Part shown: piece by piece, positions 43,413-53,927 of the stretch
Layout of the letters: each line of letters starts with the position of its first letter
Numbering within the stretch: position 1 is the first letter of the stretch
NCBI GenBank assembly: GCA_964035575.1
Contig: OZ037864.1
Location: forward strand, 1,054,001-1,118,000
Length of the DNA: 64,000 nucleotides
Source: Rhynchopus sp. YZ270_cl-10
Taxonomy: Eukaryota > Euglenozoa > Diplonemea > Diplonemida > Diplonemidae
Direction of reading: 5' to 3'
Notes under the pieces: model-generated
The model's database searches: none
What the model saw: only the letters and a program-made list of their open reading frames with translations
Told to the model about the DNA's origin: nothing
Translations under genes and position numbers: made by a program

Positions 43413-44270
43413 CTCTTTATCATCAGCACAATACGGTTGTATTTTTATTACGTATTTTGATGGGGGAAAAAAATACAGCAGAATATGCCTTGCAGCTACT
43501 CCCTTTCCCCGCACAGCCATCCAAGTTCTTTAACCAGGGCAAAGGTGAGCCAACAGTTTCATTATTGGAAAAGGAGAAGGGTTGTTTTAGGGAGTTTTTT
43601 TTTGTCACTAAGCGCAGAGAAGCGTACCAACTTTTTTCTCTCTTTTTTTGTTTCCTTTTTTACACCTTCCGTTGTTGGTAGCAGGGTACTTTGAGCTTTC
43701 ATCCGGATGGCTGGCATCGTGCGTGGGTCAGTCAGAGGTGCCTGCATCACCAACAATCTCTCTTTTTTTTTTTTTTTTTTTTTTTTGAAGTCGTTCGATA
43801 TCTTGCCTTGTGTGCACTCATAGCCACAATCCTTCCCCTTATAGCACTCTGTGCACAACACCCATAGTAAAGACTGTCTTCATGGCAGCAACACTAAACT
43901 GATCATTAAAAAAAAACCAAGAAATAACAAACAGTGTTTCTATATTTTTTGGCTTCCCCCTTCTTACGTAATTTTCTCTCCCCCCCCTTGTGGTTGCACC
44001 GTTTTTAGGGGGTGTTTTTTCTACTGTGCTTCAACACTTCAAACACTTCAAAGCAGTTTTTGTTTTGCATTATTTGGGGTAAAATCAGTTACTTCTTCCC
44101 CCCACTCTCAACACTACTCAAGGAAGTGAACGAATCTCAAATAGATTTCAACATTCTTTAGAGTGTTGGGTTTTTTTTGTTTTCACCACACATCACAAAT
44201 GTGTTATGTGATGTCAATTACATAAAGAATCACCTTTTGGGTGGCATTTAGAGTACAACACCCATGGTGG

Positions 44271-44271
44271 A

Positions 44272-44321
<50 letters not shown>

Positions 44322-44348
44322 TTCTAATTAAAGACGCGCATGAATGGA
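44271..44348 (+). rRNA. LSU (28S) rRNA fragment, domain IV, about 78 bp
   Basis: Contains the near-universal eukaryotic core TAAACGGCGGGAGTAACTAT, ACTCTCTTAAGGTAGCCAAA and TGCCTCGTC, then GACGCGCATGAATGGA. This is the segment used as target by R2 elements and I-PpoI; here it is continuous. Flanks do not match LSU on either side, so this is an isolated fragment and not a working rRNA gene. Small changes (TTCTAATTAAAGACGCG, where most eukaryotes have ATCTAATTAGTGACGCG) suggest decay or lineage difference. Confidence 0.85.
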
Positions 44349-44647
44349 CCAGTGAGAGGGGGGTAAGTATTGGTGTCTTTGCAGAAAAGATGGCATTATG
44401 GGGGCTCCGGGCTCTGAGTCAGATTTGTCTCAATTTTTTTTTCTCGTTCGTTGTGCAAATTTCCTTCTTTCCAAAGTTATTTTCTTTTGTTGAATTTCTG
44501 CCTTTTTTTCGCAGTGACAAAAACAATGAAATATCAAAGGGGCGCAATAGTTCAGGTGATTGTCAGATCCTTCATTGATTCATAGACTATGTGTTTTTCA
44601 CCTGGGTCGTTTATTTTATTTTTTTTACCCTCTTTTTTCCTCAAAAA

Positions 44648-44671
44648 GATGTGCAAGAGAGACACATTCAT
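44648..44671 (+). repeat. Repeat E copy
   Basis: GATGTGCAAGAGAGACACAT then TCATTCC. Confidence 0.45.
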
Positions 44672-45386
44672 TCCAGTTTTCTCTTTCGCACATTTTTCTT
44701 TTTCTTCATTTTCTTTTCCTAAGCTATTTTATGGGAGGAGAAATACCTCCTAAAAAAGGTGATTTATGTGTGTTTCAAGACACTTTTTTTTATATACCAA
44801 GCATTGGCAAAAGGAAATAAAATCGACGGAAGGTGCGTGCCTGCATTGACGACAGACGACTGTAGTTTGTTGTACAAACGCCTTTTTTTTTTACCTTGTC
44901 TCAAAATCTGAAAAGAGGAGAAGGTCGCCATCAAGGTGTATTCCAGCAATTTTTTTTTTACATCAAATCAAAAAAGTGTTCATCGGTTGTGTGTGTAATG
45001 TGTTTATGTGTGTTTTTGTTTCTTTTTCTTCTGTGCTGCTCTTACCTCATCCCTCGCTAGTACATTCTGGTTCGTTATGTTTATTCATTTTCTCATATTC
45101 ACCCGATTTTTTTTTCTGGACGTGTTTATGTTACAATATTTTTTTCTTCAAAACGGTACAAAAGGGGGGAGGTACGCTGTGTTCGAAACCAATCAAATGG
45201 GAAACGTCTGTGCAGAAATACTGGGAGCAGGACGTGTTTTTCAAAAAAAAAAAAAAAAAAATTGAGTACAGATCCTGCACTAGCAGGTGATTGTCGACAC
45301 AACAAAAAAAGCAATGCCCAACGATGATGTATACAAAGTATTTAGCCTTTCCCTAATCGGAAAGCCGTTGTTTTTTTTTTTTTTGA

Positions 45387-45425
45387 AGGTGGCTAAAAGG
45401 CTTACAGTCAACTTATAAAATTTTC
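45387..45425 (+). repeat. Repeat A, shortened copy
   Basis: AGGTGGCTAAAAGGCTTACA, then AACTTATAAAATTTTC. The core loop is missing, but stem and tail match. Confidence 0.6.
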
Positions 45426-45658
45426 TTTTTTTTCGCTCTTTCCATGGCTTGCGGAGTATCTTTCCCAGGAGGTGCATGGTCTTTTTTTTGTGGTCTTTAT
45501 TATTCTTTTTTTTTGTATATTTTTCAAGATCGGTCCCCCCCTTTAGGTTCGTCTTCGCAATATTTGTTAGGTGTATAAATTTGCGCTTATGATCGAACAT
45601 CTGACCAAATTTTCTATTTTCTATTTTTCTCGATGCGCTTTCCTAATCTCGGAATCGG

Positions 45659-45726
45659 TGTGGCTGGAAGCACTAAAACAGTGCTGAAAAGTTAGACACT
45701 AAAGTTGCACTTTTCGATCCAGCCAC
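45659..45726. repeat. Nested inverted repeat, about 68 bp
   Basis: GTGGCTGGA at the left faces TCCAGCCAC at the right. Inside, AGCACTAAAACAGTGCT forms its own hairpin, and GAAAAG faces CTTTTC. This folded shape could be a structured RNA or a small foldback; nothing ties it to a known family. Confidence 0.55.
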
Positions 45727-45854
45727 ATTAAGAAGAGAAATACATAAGGCAACTTTCCTTCATTTTCTATGAGACGTGTGAGAGGTGCATTCACCTTAGA
45801 ATTGAATGGGTGATGACAAACATACTGGTTGTGGTCTTTTCCCCACCTCACACC

Positions 45855-46032
45855 TGACATAGCGACCTTTAACTACCCGTCTTGAAACACGGACCAAGGA
45901 GTCTAACACGTGTGCAATAAGCCGCACTGAAAGGGAGATGTGCCAATCCTTGAGGACGCAGCACAGCCCGATCCTGATTTACTGGAAAGGGATTTGAGTG
46001 TGCAAGGCTTAGGGTGTCAAACCCATAAGCCG
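45855..46032 (+). rRNA. LSU (28S) rRNA fragment, domain II, rearranged
   Basis: CTTGAAACACGGACCAAGGA followed by GTCTAACACGTGTGCAA is the conserved eukaryotic LSU domain II core. Further on come GCCGCACTGAAAG and CCCGATCCTGATTTACTGGA, then GGATTTGAGTGTGCAAGGC, matching the order in yeast LSU. The GGGTGTCAAACCCATAAGCC piece, which normally follows GTGTGC..., appears instead at the right end, so the fragment seems rearranged. Neighbouring LSU parts are absent. It lies 1.5 kb downstream of the domain IV fragment, the reverse of rRNA gene order. Confidence 0.8.
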
Positions 46033-46376
46033 AGAGAGAGAGAGAGAAGGGAAATAGAGTGTTAAAACTCATTTACGTTGGACCCATGTGCCCTAGAGTT
46101 TGACACCTCTCTCTATCTCTACATTGTTCCGTTTATTGCATTGTGCGAACAAAAAAAACTGATCTGGATTTTACGTATCTATTTATGGATTTTGTGTTTT
46201 TCTTTTTGACCGGGTTTTCTGGGTTTTCTCTCTTCTCTCTGATTCTACGTTTTTATCCGAAAACAAAACAACGCCAAAAAAAAAAAGGACGCCACCCACC
46301 CTCCTCCTTTCATCCTTTCAGTAGCCAACCCAATATCAGTCGACCTGTTTGCACCTTTGCGGTGTTTTTTTTTTTT

Positions 46377-47119
46377 CCCAACCTTCCTGTATACACGCGT
46401 CAGCAACCAATACAGGTAGTGTATTGAAATGATTCTGGGGGGGGGGTAAGGGGTCTAATTTTAATTTCGTCGATTTTGAGAAAAATTGTGGCCAAAAATG
46501 GGCCCACGTATAAGGAACCGGGCTCATATTTCTCAAAATTTAAGTGGTCAAAAAATTGTCCAATTTTCCGAAATGACCCCACCGCTGCACGGGCGGAGCC
46601 CAAAAATGCAAATAAGCCACTTTTTCCCAACCTTCCTGTATACACGCGTCAGCAACCAATACAGGTAGTGTATTGAAATGATTCTGGGGGGGGGTAAGGG
46701 GTCTAATTTTAATTTCGTCGATTTTGAGAAAAATTTTGGCCAAAAATGGGCCCACGTATAAGGAACCGGGCTCATATTTCTCAAAATTTAAGTGGTCAAA
46801 AAATTGTCCAATTTTCCGAAATGACCCCACCGCTGCACGGGCGGAGCCCAAAAATGCAAATAAGCCACTTTTCCCAACCTTCCTGTATACACGCGTCAGC
46901 AACCAATACAGGTAGTGTATTGAAATGATTCTGGGGGGGGGTAAGGGGTCTAATTTTAATTTCGTCGATTTTGAGAAAAATTTTGGCCAAAAATGGGCCC
47001 ACGTATAAGGAACCGGGCTCATATTTCTCAAAATTTAAGTGGTCAAAAAATTGTCCAATTTTCCGAAATGACCCCACCGCTGCACGGGCGGAGCCCAAAA
47101 ATGCAAATAAGCCACTTTT
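46377..47119 (+). repeat. Three tandem copies of a 247-bp unit
   Basis: Units start at about 46377, 46626 and 46873 with CCCAACCTTCCTGTATACAC and end in GCAAATAAGCCACTTTT. They differ almost only in homopolymer lengths, so the array is young or homogenised. Each unit contains GGGCCCACGTATAAGGAACC and CTGCACGGGCGGAGCCC. A stretch of it (GGCTCATATTTCTCAAAAT) resembles sequence in the 50062 hAT-type element. Confidence 0.92.
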
Positions 47120-47408
47120 TGGTTTCATTGAAATGATGCGGCTGACACTGAGGAATTATGGTTTACGACGTCCCATTGAGGGGGCGAACCCTTTTTAATT
47201 TTTTGTTCTCTTGAAATGTGTAATTTCATGTTTTCGCGAAAAAAATACGAACTGATCCTACAAGGGTTGAAGGAAAGTGTGTGGAAAACAATAATAACAA
47301 GAACAACTAATTGCTAAGAAAAAAAATGGGGTGTGCTGTGGATAACTCCGCGCGATTTTCGGAACCACCATAGCATCCTGGCGATTTTCTGGAGGTGCTG
47401 ATGTGACG

Positions 47409-47576
47409 ATGCCTGGTGCGATCGACGACGTGTTGTCGTCTGTGCATTATGTGTTCCTTCCGCACTGCTCTGATGACGACGACGATGCGTGGGAGCCTGT
47501 GGACGACTACGAGCTGGAACATGCCGAGGCCGCCCGAGCGAATGGTTATCGAGCCTGCCGAGACTACGTCCAATAA
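47409..47576 (+). pseudogene. Small coding remnant or 55-aa frame, family unknown
   Basis: In a GC-rich island an ATG frame reads HYVFLPHCSDDDDAWEPVDD and ELEHAEAARANGYRACRDY before a stop. The overlapping frame continues protein-like (NNAIEQMVLDEEDSPTV). Composition suggests once-coding DNA, but no family is recognised and no full gene surrounds it. Confidence 0.3.
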
Positions 47577-47778
47577 CGCGATCGAGCAGATGGTGCTGGA
47601 CGAAGAGGACAGCCCCACTGTTTGAACGTTTCAGATGCAGGCATCCCAGTGGGGCCAGCGTACGAAGAGCGTTTTAGCATACCTGCAGAAGAGCAGAATG
47701 CTGGCGTGTTGTAGATTATATTTTTTTCAGAGTGGAGTTCCACAGCACACCCGGTTTTTTTTCCGATAGCAATTACTT

Positions 47779-47812
<34 letters not shown>

Positions 47813-48097
47813 AAAGAGCTTTGTGATCTGCTTTCCAGTTCACTTTACCTCATGGTTCTGCGGAAGGAAGAGAAATATTTAAATATCTTCTGGTGTGGCT
47901 GAAGGGGGGGTGCTATTTTTGGGCTATTTTCTGCTACTTTGGGGTCGTCAGCCACACCATCTTCTGGTCCTTTTTGGAGACCATCTCGCCCTCCTTCCAC
48001 ACTCCCCCTACCCACACACTCTTTCTCTCATTCTACAGAATAAAGCCTTTCCTTTTAAAACCCTTTAAAAACTCTTTCAAAAACCCTCACAAAAACA

Positions 48098-48895
48098 ATG
48101 CAGGCCCACAGCGGAAACGGAACCGGTCGCGGTAAGAACACCAAGAAGAACCACGGAGGACACCGCACCAACGGCAACGGCGTTGCGCAGAACGGTGCTG
48201 AGACACCTATGTACAATGGCGTGGCGATGGCACCCTCTGCCATGGAGGTAGACATGAACGCCTACGTGCCTCGTGCTGATTATGATATGCATATGAAGAC
48301 CCTTACTGCACAGCTTGAGGGGGTGCAATCGAGCATGCACCAAGAGATCAACGCAGTGAACCAGGAGCTTCAGAACGCCAACACAACGCTGCAGGAGGCA
48401 AACAAAGTGCACGATGCGGAGATGCTCGCAAAGGAGGCGCTGCTGAAGGAGAAGGAAAGCGAGAACGCGCTTCTGGTTGAGAGGGAGAAGCAGCACAACG
48501 CAGCGCTTGCGGCAGCGAAGGTGAGAGAAGAGGAGTTGGAGGGGGAAGTGAAGAAGGCGGCAACAGCCAAGACCGAGGCACCACTGAAGGTCCAGGTCAC
48601 AGAGAAGGTGGAGGCAGCGGTTGGATGTGCAGTGCAAGCAGCACGTACCTTCCCACCAAGCGCCTACGTTATCACCAAGGCAGAAGACGTCACCACCGCA
48701 GTGACCACCCAAGAGGACCTTTCTCAGTGCTACCACGCAGCCACCAAGACCACAACCTCCAAAGACCTGACCCTCGCAGCCAAGTTCCTGACCCTCCTCG
48801 TTCTCTACGCGACCATGAACTTCTCGCTTGCAGCAAAGGCACTGTCCTTCGCGTTCCCCTTGGAGGTGAGGAAGTCTGCGCAGCAGGAGAACTGA
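48098..48895 (+). CDS. Coiled-coil protein with C-terminal hydrophobic helix
   Basis: 265 residues, one exon, family not recognised. The N-terminus is Gly/Asn/Lys-rich and polar (GNGTGRGKNTKKNHGGH). Residues about 60-155 have heptad-like Leu/Ala/Glu/Lys repeats (LTAQLEGVQSSMHQEINAVN to REEELEGEVKKAAT), a long coiled coil. Near the C-terminus, KFLTLLVLYATMNFSLAAKA (about 228-247) is hydrophobic enough for a membrane span, followed by a short polar tail, so a tail-anchored coiled-coil protein is plausible. Upstream DNA (48050-48097) repeats CTTTAAAA-like motifs and ends in an A-rich leader directly before the ATG. Role unknown; organelle tethering or scaffolding would fit the architecture, but this is inference. 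Confidence 0.75.
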   Translation: MQAHSGNGTGRGKNTKKNHGGHRTNGNGVAQNGAETPMYNGVAMAPSAMEVDMNAYVPRADYDMHMKTLTAQLEGVQSSMHQEINAVNQELQNANTTLQEANKVHDAEMLAKEALLKEKESENALLVEREKQHNAALAAAKVREEELEGEVKKAATAKTEAPLKVQVTEKVEAAVGCAVQAARTFPPSAYVITKAEDVTTAVTTQEDLSQCYHAATKTTTSKDLTLAAKFLTLLVLYATMNFSLAAKALSFAFPLEVRKSAQQEN

Positions 48896-49563
48896 TTTTA
48901 TTTTATTTTTTCCATTCTTTTATAATATGTATGGGAGTTTTGATCCCTCGCTTTTCAATTTTGTTGAAAGAGTTGAAAATACTTTTTTCTGTTTTCGAAA
49001 AAAAAAATAGAAAATGAGAGATTGATTTTTTAAAGTGTGCCAGAAAATGGCGGATCGAACAGCGAAAAAAAGGGAGGAAAAAAAAGGGGGGAAAATCTGG
49101 TGTGACGACTCTCCATAGGGTGTTTGATGGAAGGCCGAACAATTGACTGATAAACAAATGGGATGTGTGTTGTGCTGGATGTGTAAAATTGGAGGAAGGA
49201 AAACAGTTTTTGTAATGTAGTCTCTGTTTATAATTTCAATTCAGTCTCAACTTCTGCAAGTTTGCCTGGAAATCAAAAAGGCTTCTTTTGCTTTTCCTTT
49301 GGCGGAATTTCAGATGTGAGGTGGGAAGGAAAAAAAAGTGAAACAGAGTACCTCAATACACATCTTATCAACATTGTATTCCCAAAAGGGTTTTGGTTGT
49401 TCTTCCATGTATTTTTTTTTTTTTTTTTGAAAATTTCTACAAATATTTTTATTCCTTCAAAAAAAAAAGTATCAGGCCTTAGGCTTAGACCGTGTTGTCT
49501 AAAACCTGTCTAAAAACTAAACCATTTTTTTTTTAACGTCACACCCCTTTTCACTCGGTATGA

Positions 49564-49602
49564 AGGTGACTATACACCAGGCTTAGTATTCATCTTTGTA
49601 AC
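49564..49602 (+). repeat. Repeat A, diverged copy
   Basis: AGGTGACTATACACCAGGCT, then TAGTATTCATCTTTGTAAC. Confidence 0.55.
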
Positions 49603-50061
49603 AATTTTTTGTTCTCTTATTCATTTGCTGTGGGCTTTTCGGTACGATCGGTGATGTGCATCTGCGTCACTCTGTTTTTATCAGAAGGAAATCAGACAAA
49701 CGCAAAACAGTCATCACTCTACGGTTATAAGTCCTATTTTGCATGGTCTCTCTGGCACTCCTGTATGTAACCAAAATTGAAGTTCGTTATGTTTGGTCCA
49801 GAACAAACAAAAAAAACCCCCACACATTCATCACAAAGAAAAATATATTCTCACGACCATTCTCCCTTAAAAAAAAGCAAACAAAAAATATTGAAGATAT
49901 TATTTTTAATCGAAAGATGGAGTTTTTCCACCAGTGTCGTCTCCTCTTTTTTTTGTTTTGTTTTGCAAATTTTGATAAGCAGGGGACAGCCAGGGGAAGA
50001 AGAAAAAAAAATCACAAGAACGAAAAAAGGAAAAAAGGAAAAAGGAAACGTTCGCAATGAA

Positions 50062-50386
50062 CAGGGCTCGCGCTAACTTCACACTTTGCTCTCTCGATTT
50101 TTGGCTTCCACGTCTGCGACGCTACCTGTTCCCAGTTAAAAAAAAAACACCACAATCACATCTGAAGTTGGGTTTTCAGACCCTTGTTTACGAGTATGGG
50201 TTCATATTCTTTAAGCCACTAAAATTAGGTCACCAAAAAAAAAAATTTCATCATTTTTTCAAATTGCCCACACCACGAGCAACGTTTGCCCGGAAGCCCG
50301 TCTTTACAGGTACGTTTTTTAAACACCCGGTTTCGGGGGGGTTTTTTTTTCCTGGAAAAAGTTGCAATTTTTTAGCGCGAGCCCTG
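50062..50386. mobile_element. hAT-type MITE, 325 bp, with perfect 8-bp target duplication
   Basis: Perfect 15-bp TIRs, CAGGGCTCGCGCTAA (50062-50076) and TTAGCGCGAGCCCTG (50372-50386). Direct repeats GCAATGAA lie on both sides (50054-50061 and 50387-50394). CAGGG ends and an 8-bp duplication are hAT hallmarks. There is no transposase, so it moved with help from elsewhere. Part of its interior (50162-50235) is related, in inverse orientation, to 41630-41715. Confidence 0.93.
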
Positions 50387-51063
50387 GCAATGAAACGCAC
50401 TCTATGAGGTGATCACAAATAATGCCACCAAGTTTTCGGAGTTCGGAAAAAAAAAAAAAATGTGTTCCCTTCACCCTTCACCCTTCACACACTCTCCCTT
50501 CCCCCTCTCTCTCTCTCCCTGCGTACACCGCGTGTACACAGCAAAAAAAAACACATCACAAAAAGTTTCCCCCTTTTTTTTTATCACCAAAGGACACTTC
50601 TGCTGCTAGAAGCGCATAAAGTGTTCTCCTTCCGTTCCTCCTTCTCACCACCTCTCCCCCCCCCTTCCCTGCACACGGGGTTCTCGTACGATAGCGTCCG
50701 ATGGCTCCCAAAAAAAAAAGGAAAAAAAAAAGATCTGGATAGTGAAGCCTGTATGGCAGCTACACTGAATCGAAAAGGAAAAAAAAAAAAAGCAAGTATT
50801 CCTAACCTTTTCAAAAAAAGAAGGTGACATTTGGGTGACAAGGACCCCCTCTTTGGTGTGGTGATTTGTCGAACAAATATGCTCATTTTTTTTTTTTTCC
50901 TTCCATTTTTTTATTTTAAATTTTGTGACATGTGAAATGTTCTGACTTATGCAATGTGATGCATGTCTGACTATCTGGGGGGTAAAGTAAAAATAATAAA
51001 AGGGTATAGTGGAGCACCCCGGTGGTTGCTTCCACCACTAAGATTTATAAAATTCTTAAGGGG

Positions 51064-51091
51064 CCAACTACACTATTCCAACAATTTATTG
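51064..51091 (+). repeat. Repeat B, 3' fragment
   Basis: CCAACTACACTATTCCAACA then ATTTATTGAC matches only the last third of repeat B. Confidence 0.6.
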
Positions 51092-51255
51092 ACTTTTTTT
51101 TTTAAAGAAATGTATTCACTCTCTCTCTCTCTCTCTCTTCTCTTCTCTCTCTCTGCCAAGCTGACTAAAGCCAATGGAGTATTTTTCCTTTTTGCGAAAA
51201 GGTAAAAAAAAAGTGACATGCTGATCATTTGGGGAGAAAAAAAAGGAGATCTTTC

Positions 51256-51302
51256 AGGTGACAATAGCATGAAAGGCTTAGGTTCATCTTATGACCGTTT
51301 TC
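51256..51302 (+). repeat. Repeat A copy
   Basis: AGGTGACAATAGCATGAAAG, then GCTTAGGTTCATCTTATGAC. Confidence 0.75.
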
Positions 51303-52732
51303 TTTTCTTTTCTTTGGCTCGATCTCGATTCCTATTTTATCACCAAATGTCAAATGTCTTACCTTTTTTCTTTTCTTTTTCTCCCTCTCAATTTCTTAAA
51401 CAAAACGACAGAAGACAGCAACCCACAGTCATGAAACACCCAAAATGGTTCTTTGTAACGTAGTACTTTTTACCTATGCAACAACCGCCAACATCTGCAA
51501 GAAAAGAAAAAAAACAGCAAAATCACACGAAAGTGTGTTCCGTACATAGTGTAACGTCTTTTTGGGGTGCACTACTGTAAACTAAGTTGTTTTTTCTTTC
51601 AAAAGCAATGTATTTTTTTTTGTTGCACAAATGAAACAAAAGTCAAATATTACGTTACGTCTATCCCCGTAGACTTCGGACGGTATTGAGTGCAGATCTT
51701 TTACCCGGGGATGATGTAAAAGCAACTACCCGAATTTAAAAAAAAAAAATCCGAAAAAATCCACCTCTTGAGGGTTAGTATTCTTGAATGACAAACACAC
51801 AGTGGCTGATTCTAGAACACATCACAATTCACCTTTCTCCTCCTTTCCCTTTCCCATTTTTTTCTTTTTTTCCTCTTCTCACCCCCCACCCTCAAAATGT
51901 GTAACGCTGCCCATGAGCGATGATATGGCCAGTACTCTGGGGACCATTGATTCTTTTATTTTATTTTATTTTTGTGTGACAAACCAATCGACCGTAATTC
52001 AGCAAAACTTATGTTAGGGTGCTATCTATAAGGAATGCCAAAAAAAAGGCAGATTATTGATTGGTACAAAAAGTTACGTACACGGTACCTTTTTTTTGTA
52101 TTCACACGAAGTCCTTCACCTTTGGCAAGCACATACGATTTTGTGATGTACCTATGTATGCGAGGTGTGTCAGCACTGCCTTTCAAAAAGCAGCTCTAAG
52201 GCATTACCTCTGGACTATGCTCATTTGATAGGGGGCATCCCCCCAAGGCACAAAGGCAAAAACGGCAACAAAAAAGGCATCTTTTCATTACCCTCCAGCC
52301 TGTGTGGGGTGGTCTTTGCCATACTCCTAAGCAACCCACACACACCAGGCTAAGGTCTTGTCATAAGGCTTCTTTTTGTTTTCTTTTTGTCTTTTGTGTT
52401 GCATCAAAAAGTGTTACTGTTTTTTTCTCTCTCTTCGTTTAACTCTGCAAATCAGAGGAAAAATACTATGTTTTGAATAAAAAGTATTTTTTAAACCACC
52501 CTGTGCGTGAACGTGTAGCCTGTATACTTGTCATTGATACAGTAAGGCTGGGAACGTTTTTTAAAAAATATTAAGAAAGAGTCAGCAAAAGGGGGTGTAC
52601 AATATCATTATTGTTGTACGAACCTTTTCTGACCCACGCATTTTATTTTATTTTATTTTTTCCTCTTTCTCCACCAAAAGAAACAATTGCTCAAGCCCCC
52701 TCCTAGTAAAGACTTTTGTTTATCCTTTTGGT

Positions 52733-52760
52733 AGATGTGTGCATGAGGGGCACATGCATC
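52733..52760 (+). repeat. Repeat E copy
   Basis: AGATGTGTGCATGAGGGGCA then CATGCATCTG. Confidence 0.5.
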
Positions 52761-53368
52761 TGTCAATATATTTTTTTCTTCTTCTTTTCCTTTTGATAGA
52801 AAGTGCGCTGTGCACAAATCACAGTGTACCTTCCTACGCGAAAAGTCAGTGAAGTGCTGTTGCGCTTCCAATAGGCGGTCCGGTGTTCATGTCCATAGTG
52901 GCAGTGCACCCGCAGCCTCTCCCCCTTCGCCCTCCCCATCTCCCCATCTCCCACCCATCCCCTTCAACTTTAGAGCCGATTCCAGCAAGTCGTCCAGTTG
53001 TGGTAACTGTGACAATACAGGAACCACAAAGTGCGAACTCAAAAAATGGGCTAGAACATTTTATTTTATTGTGAACAGAGCAAGGAAATGTGTCGCAAAA
53101 AAAAAAAAAAAAAACTGATTTCCTTTTCGAAAAAAAGGGAGAAATTGTTCTGTAACATCGGAGCCTTTAAAGGTGACATGTGTACAGAACAAAAGAAAAA
53201 AAACTGAGATTTTTTTTTTTTCCTTTTTACACGCCAACCGTGGCTTCTGCACACCCTCTTTTTTTTTGTGTAGATATTCGATGAATTATTTTCCGCGATT
53301 TTTTATTTTTATTTTGATAGTGGGAAATACACCCGTCTTTTGTTTACCTATCAACTTCACTTTGTTCA

Positions 53369-53400
53369 GATATGTGCGCACAGAGGACGCATATTCATCT
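53369..53400 (+). repeat. Repeat E copy
   Basis: GATATGTGCGCACAGAGGAC then GCATATTCATCT. Confidence 0.5.
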
Positions 53401-53846
53401 GTCTTTTCTTTTCTTTTCTTTTCTTTTCTTTTCTATTTTTTGCCAACGTTCATTTCTTTTTAAATGCCATGGATATGGCACAGGGGTATTTCCAACGAAA
53501 AGGGATAAACGAAAGCAACCGTCTCCCTTTTGGGAGACATAATTAAGTACAACCACCACCTCTTTTTAGGTGGGCATTTCTCGTTGATACAACGAAAATC
53601 ACCATTTCTTTTATTTTTATAAATGCACGTTCAATGGGTGATAGTCATCCATAACGCCATTTTTTCCATTTCCCTTTGAACCGGCAAAACCAAAGTCACT
53701 GATTTTCCCCCTTAAATATTTTCCAGCAAAACTGTAGCTTCTCAACCCCCCCCCCCCCCTTTTTTTTTCTCCACAGTCAGCTATGGTGGGATACAGTGCC
53801 TGTTCTCCCCCCTTGAGTTGAGACCTGAGTCAACAACCAGCTTTTG

Positions 53847-53873
53847 GATGTGCACAAGAGATGCATATCATTT
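53847..53873 (+). repeat. Repeat E copy
   Basis: GGATGTGCACAAGAGATGCA then TATCATT. Confidence 0.45.
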
Positions 53874-53927
53874 CAAGCTTATTTTTTTCCCCCTTTATTC
53901 TTCCCTCTATCTCACCCCCCATCCACC

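Larger units (their letters stand above)
40424..48097. other. 7.7-kb repeat-rich spacer
   Basis: Holds a CAGGG-ended TIR element, repeats A to E, two LSU rRNA fragments, a three-copy 247-bp tandem repeat and a T run of over 30 bases near 47780. One small GC-rich island (47330-47640) looks like a coding remnant. No intact gene is supported. Confidence 0.75.
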
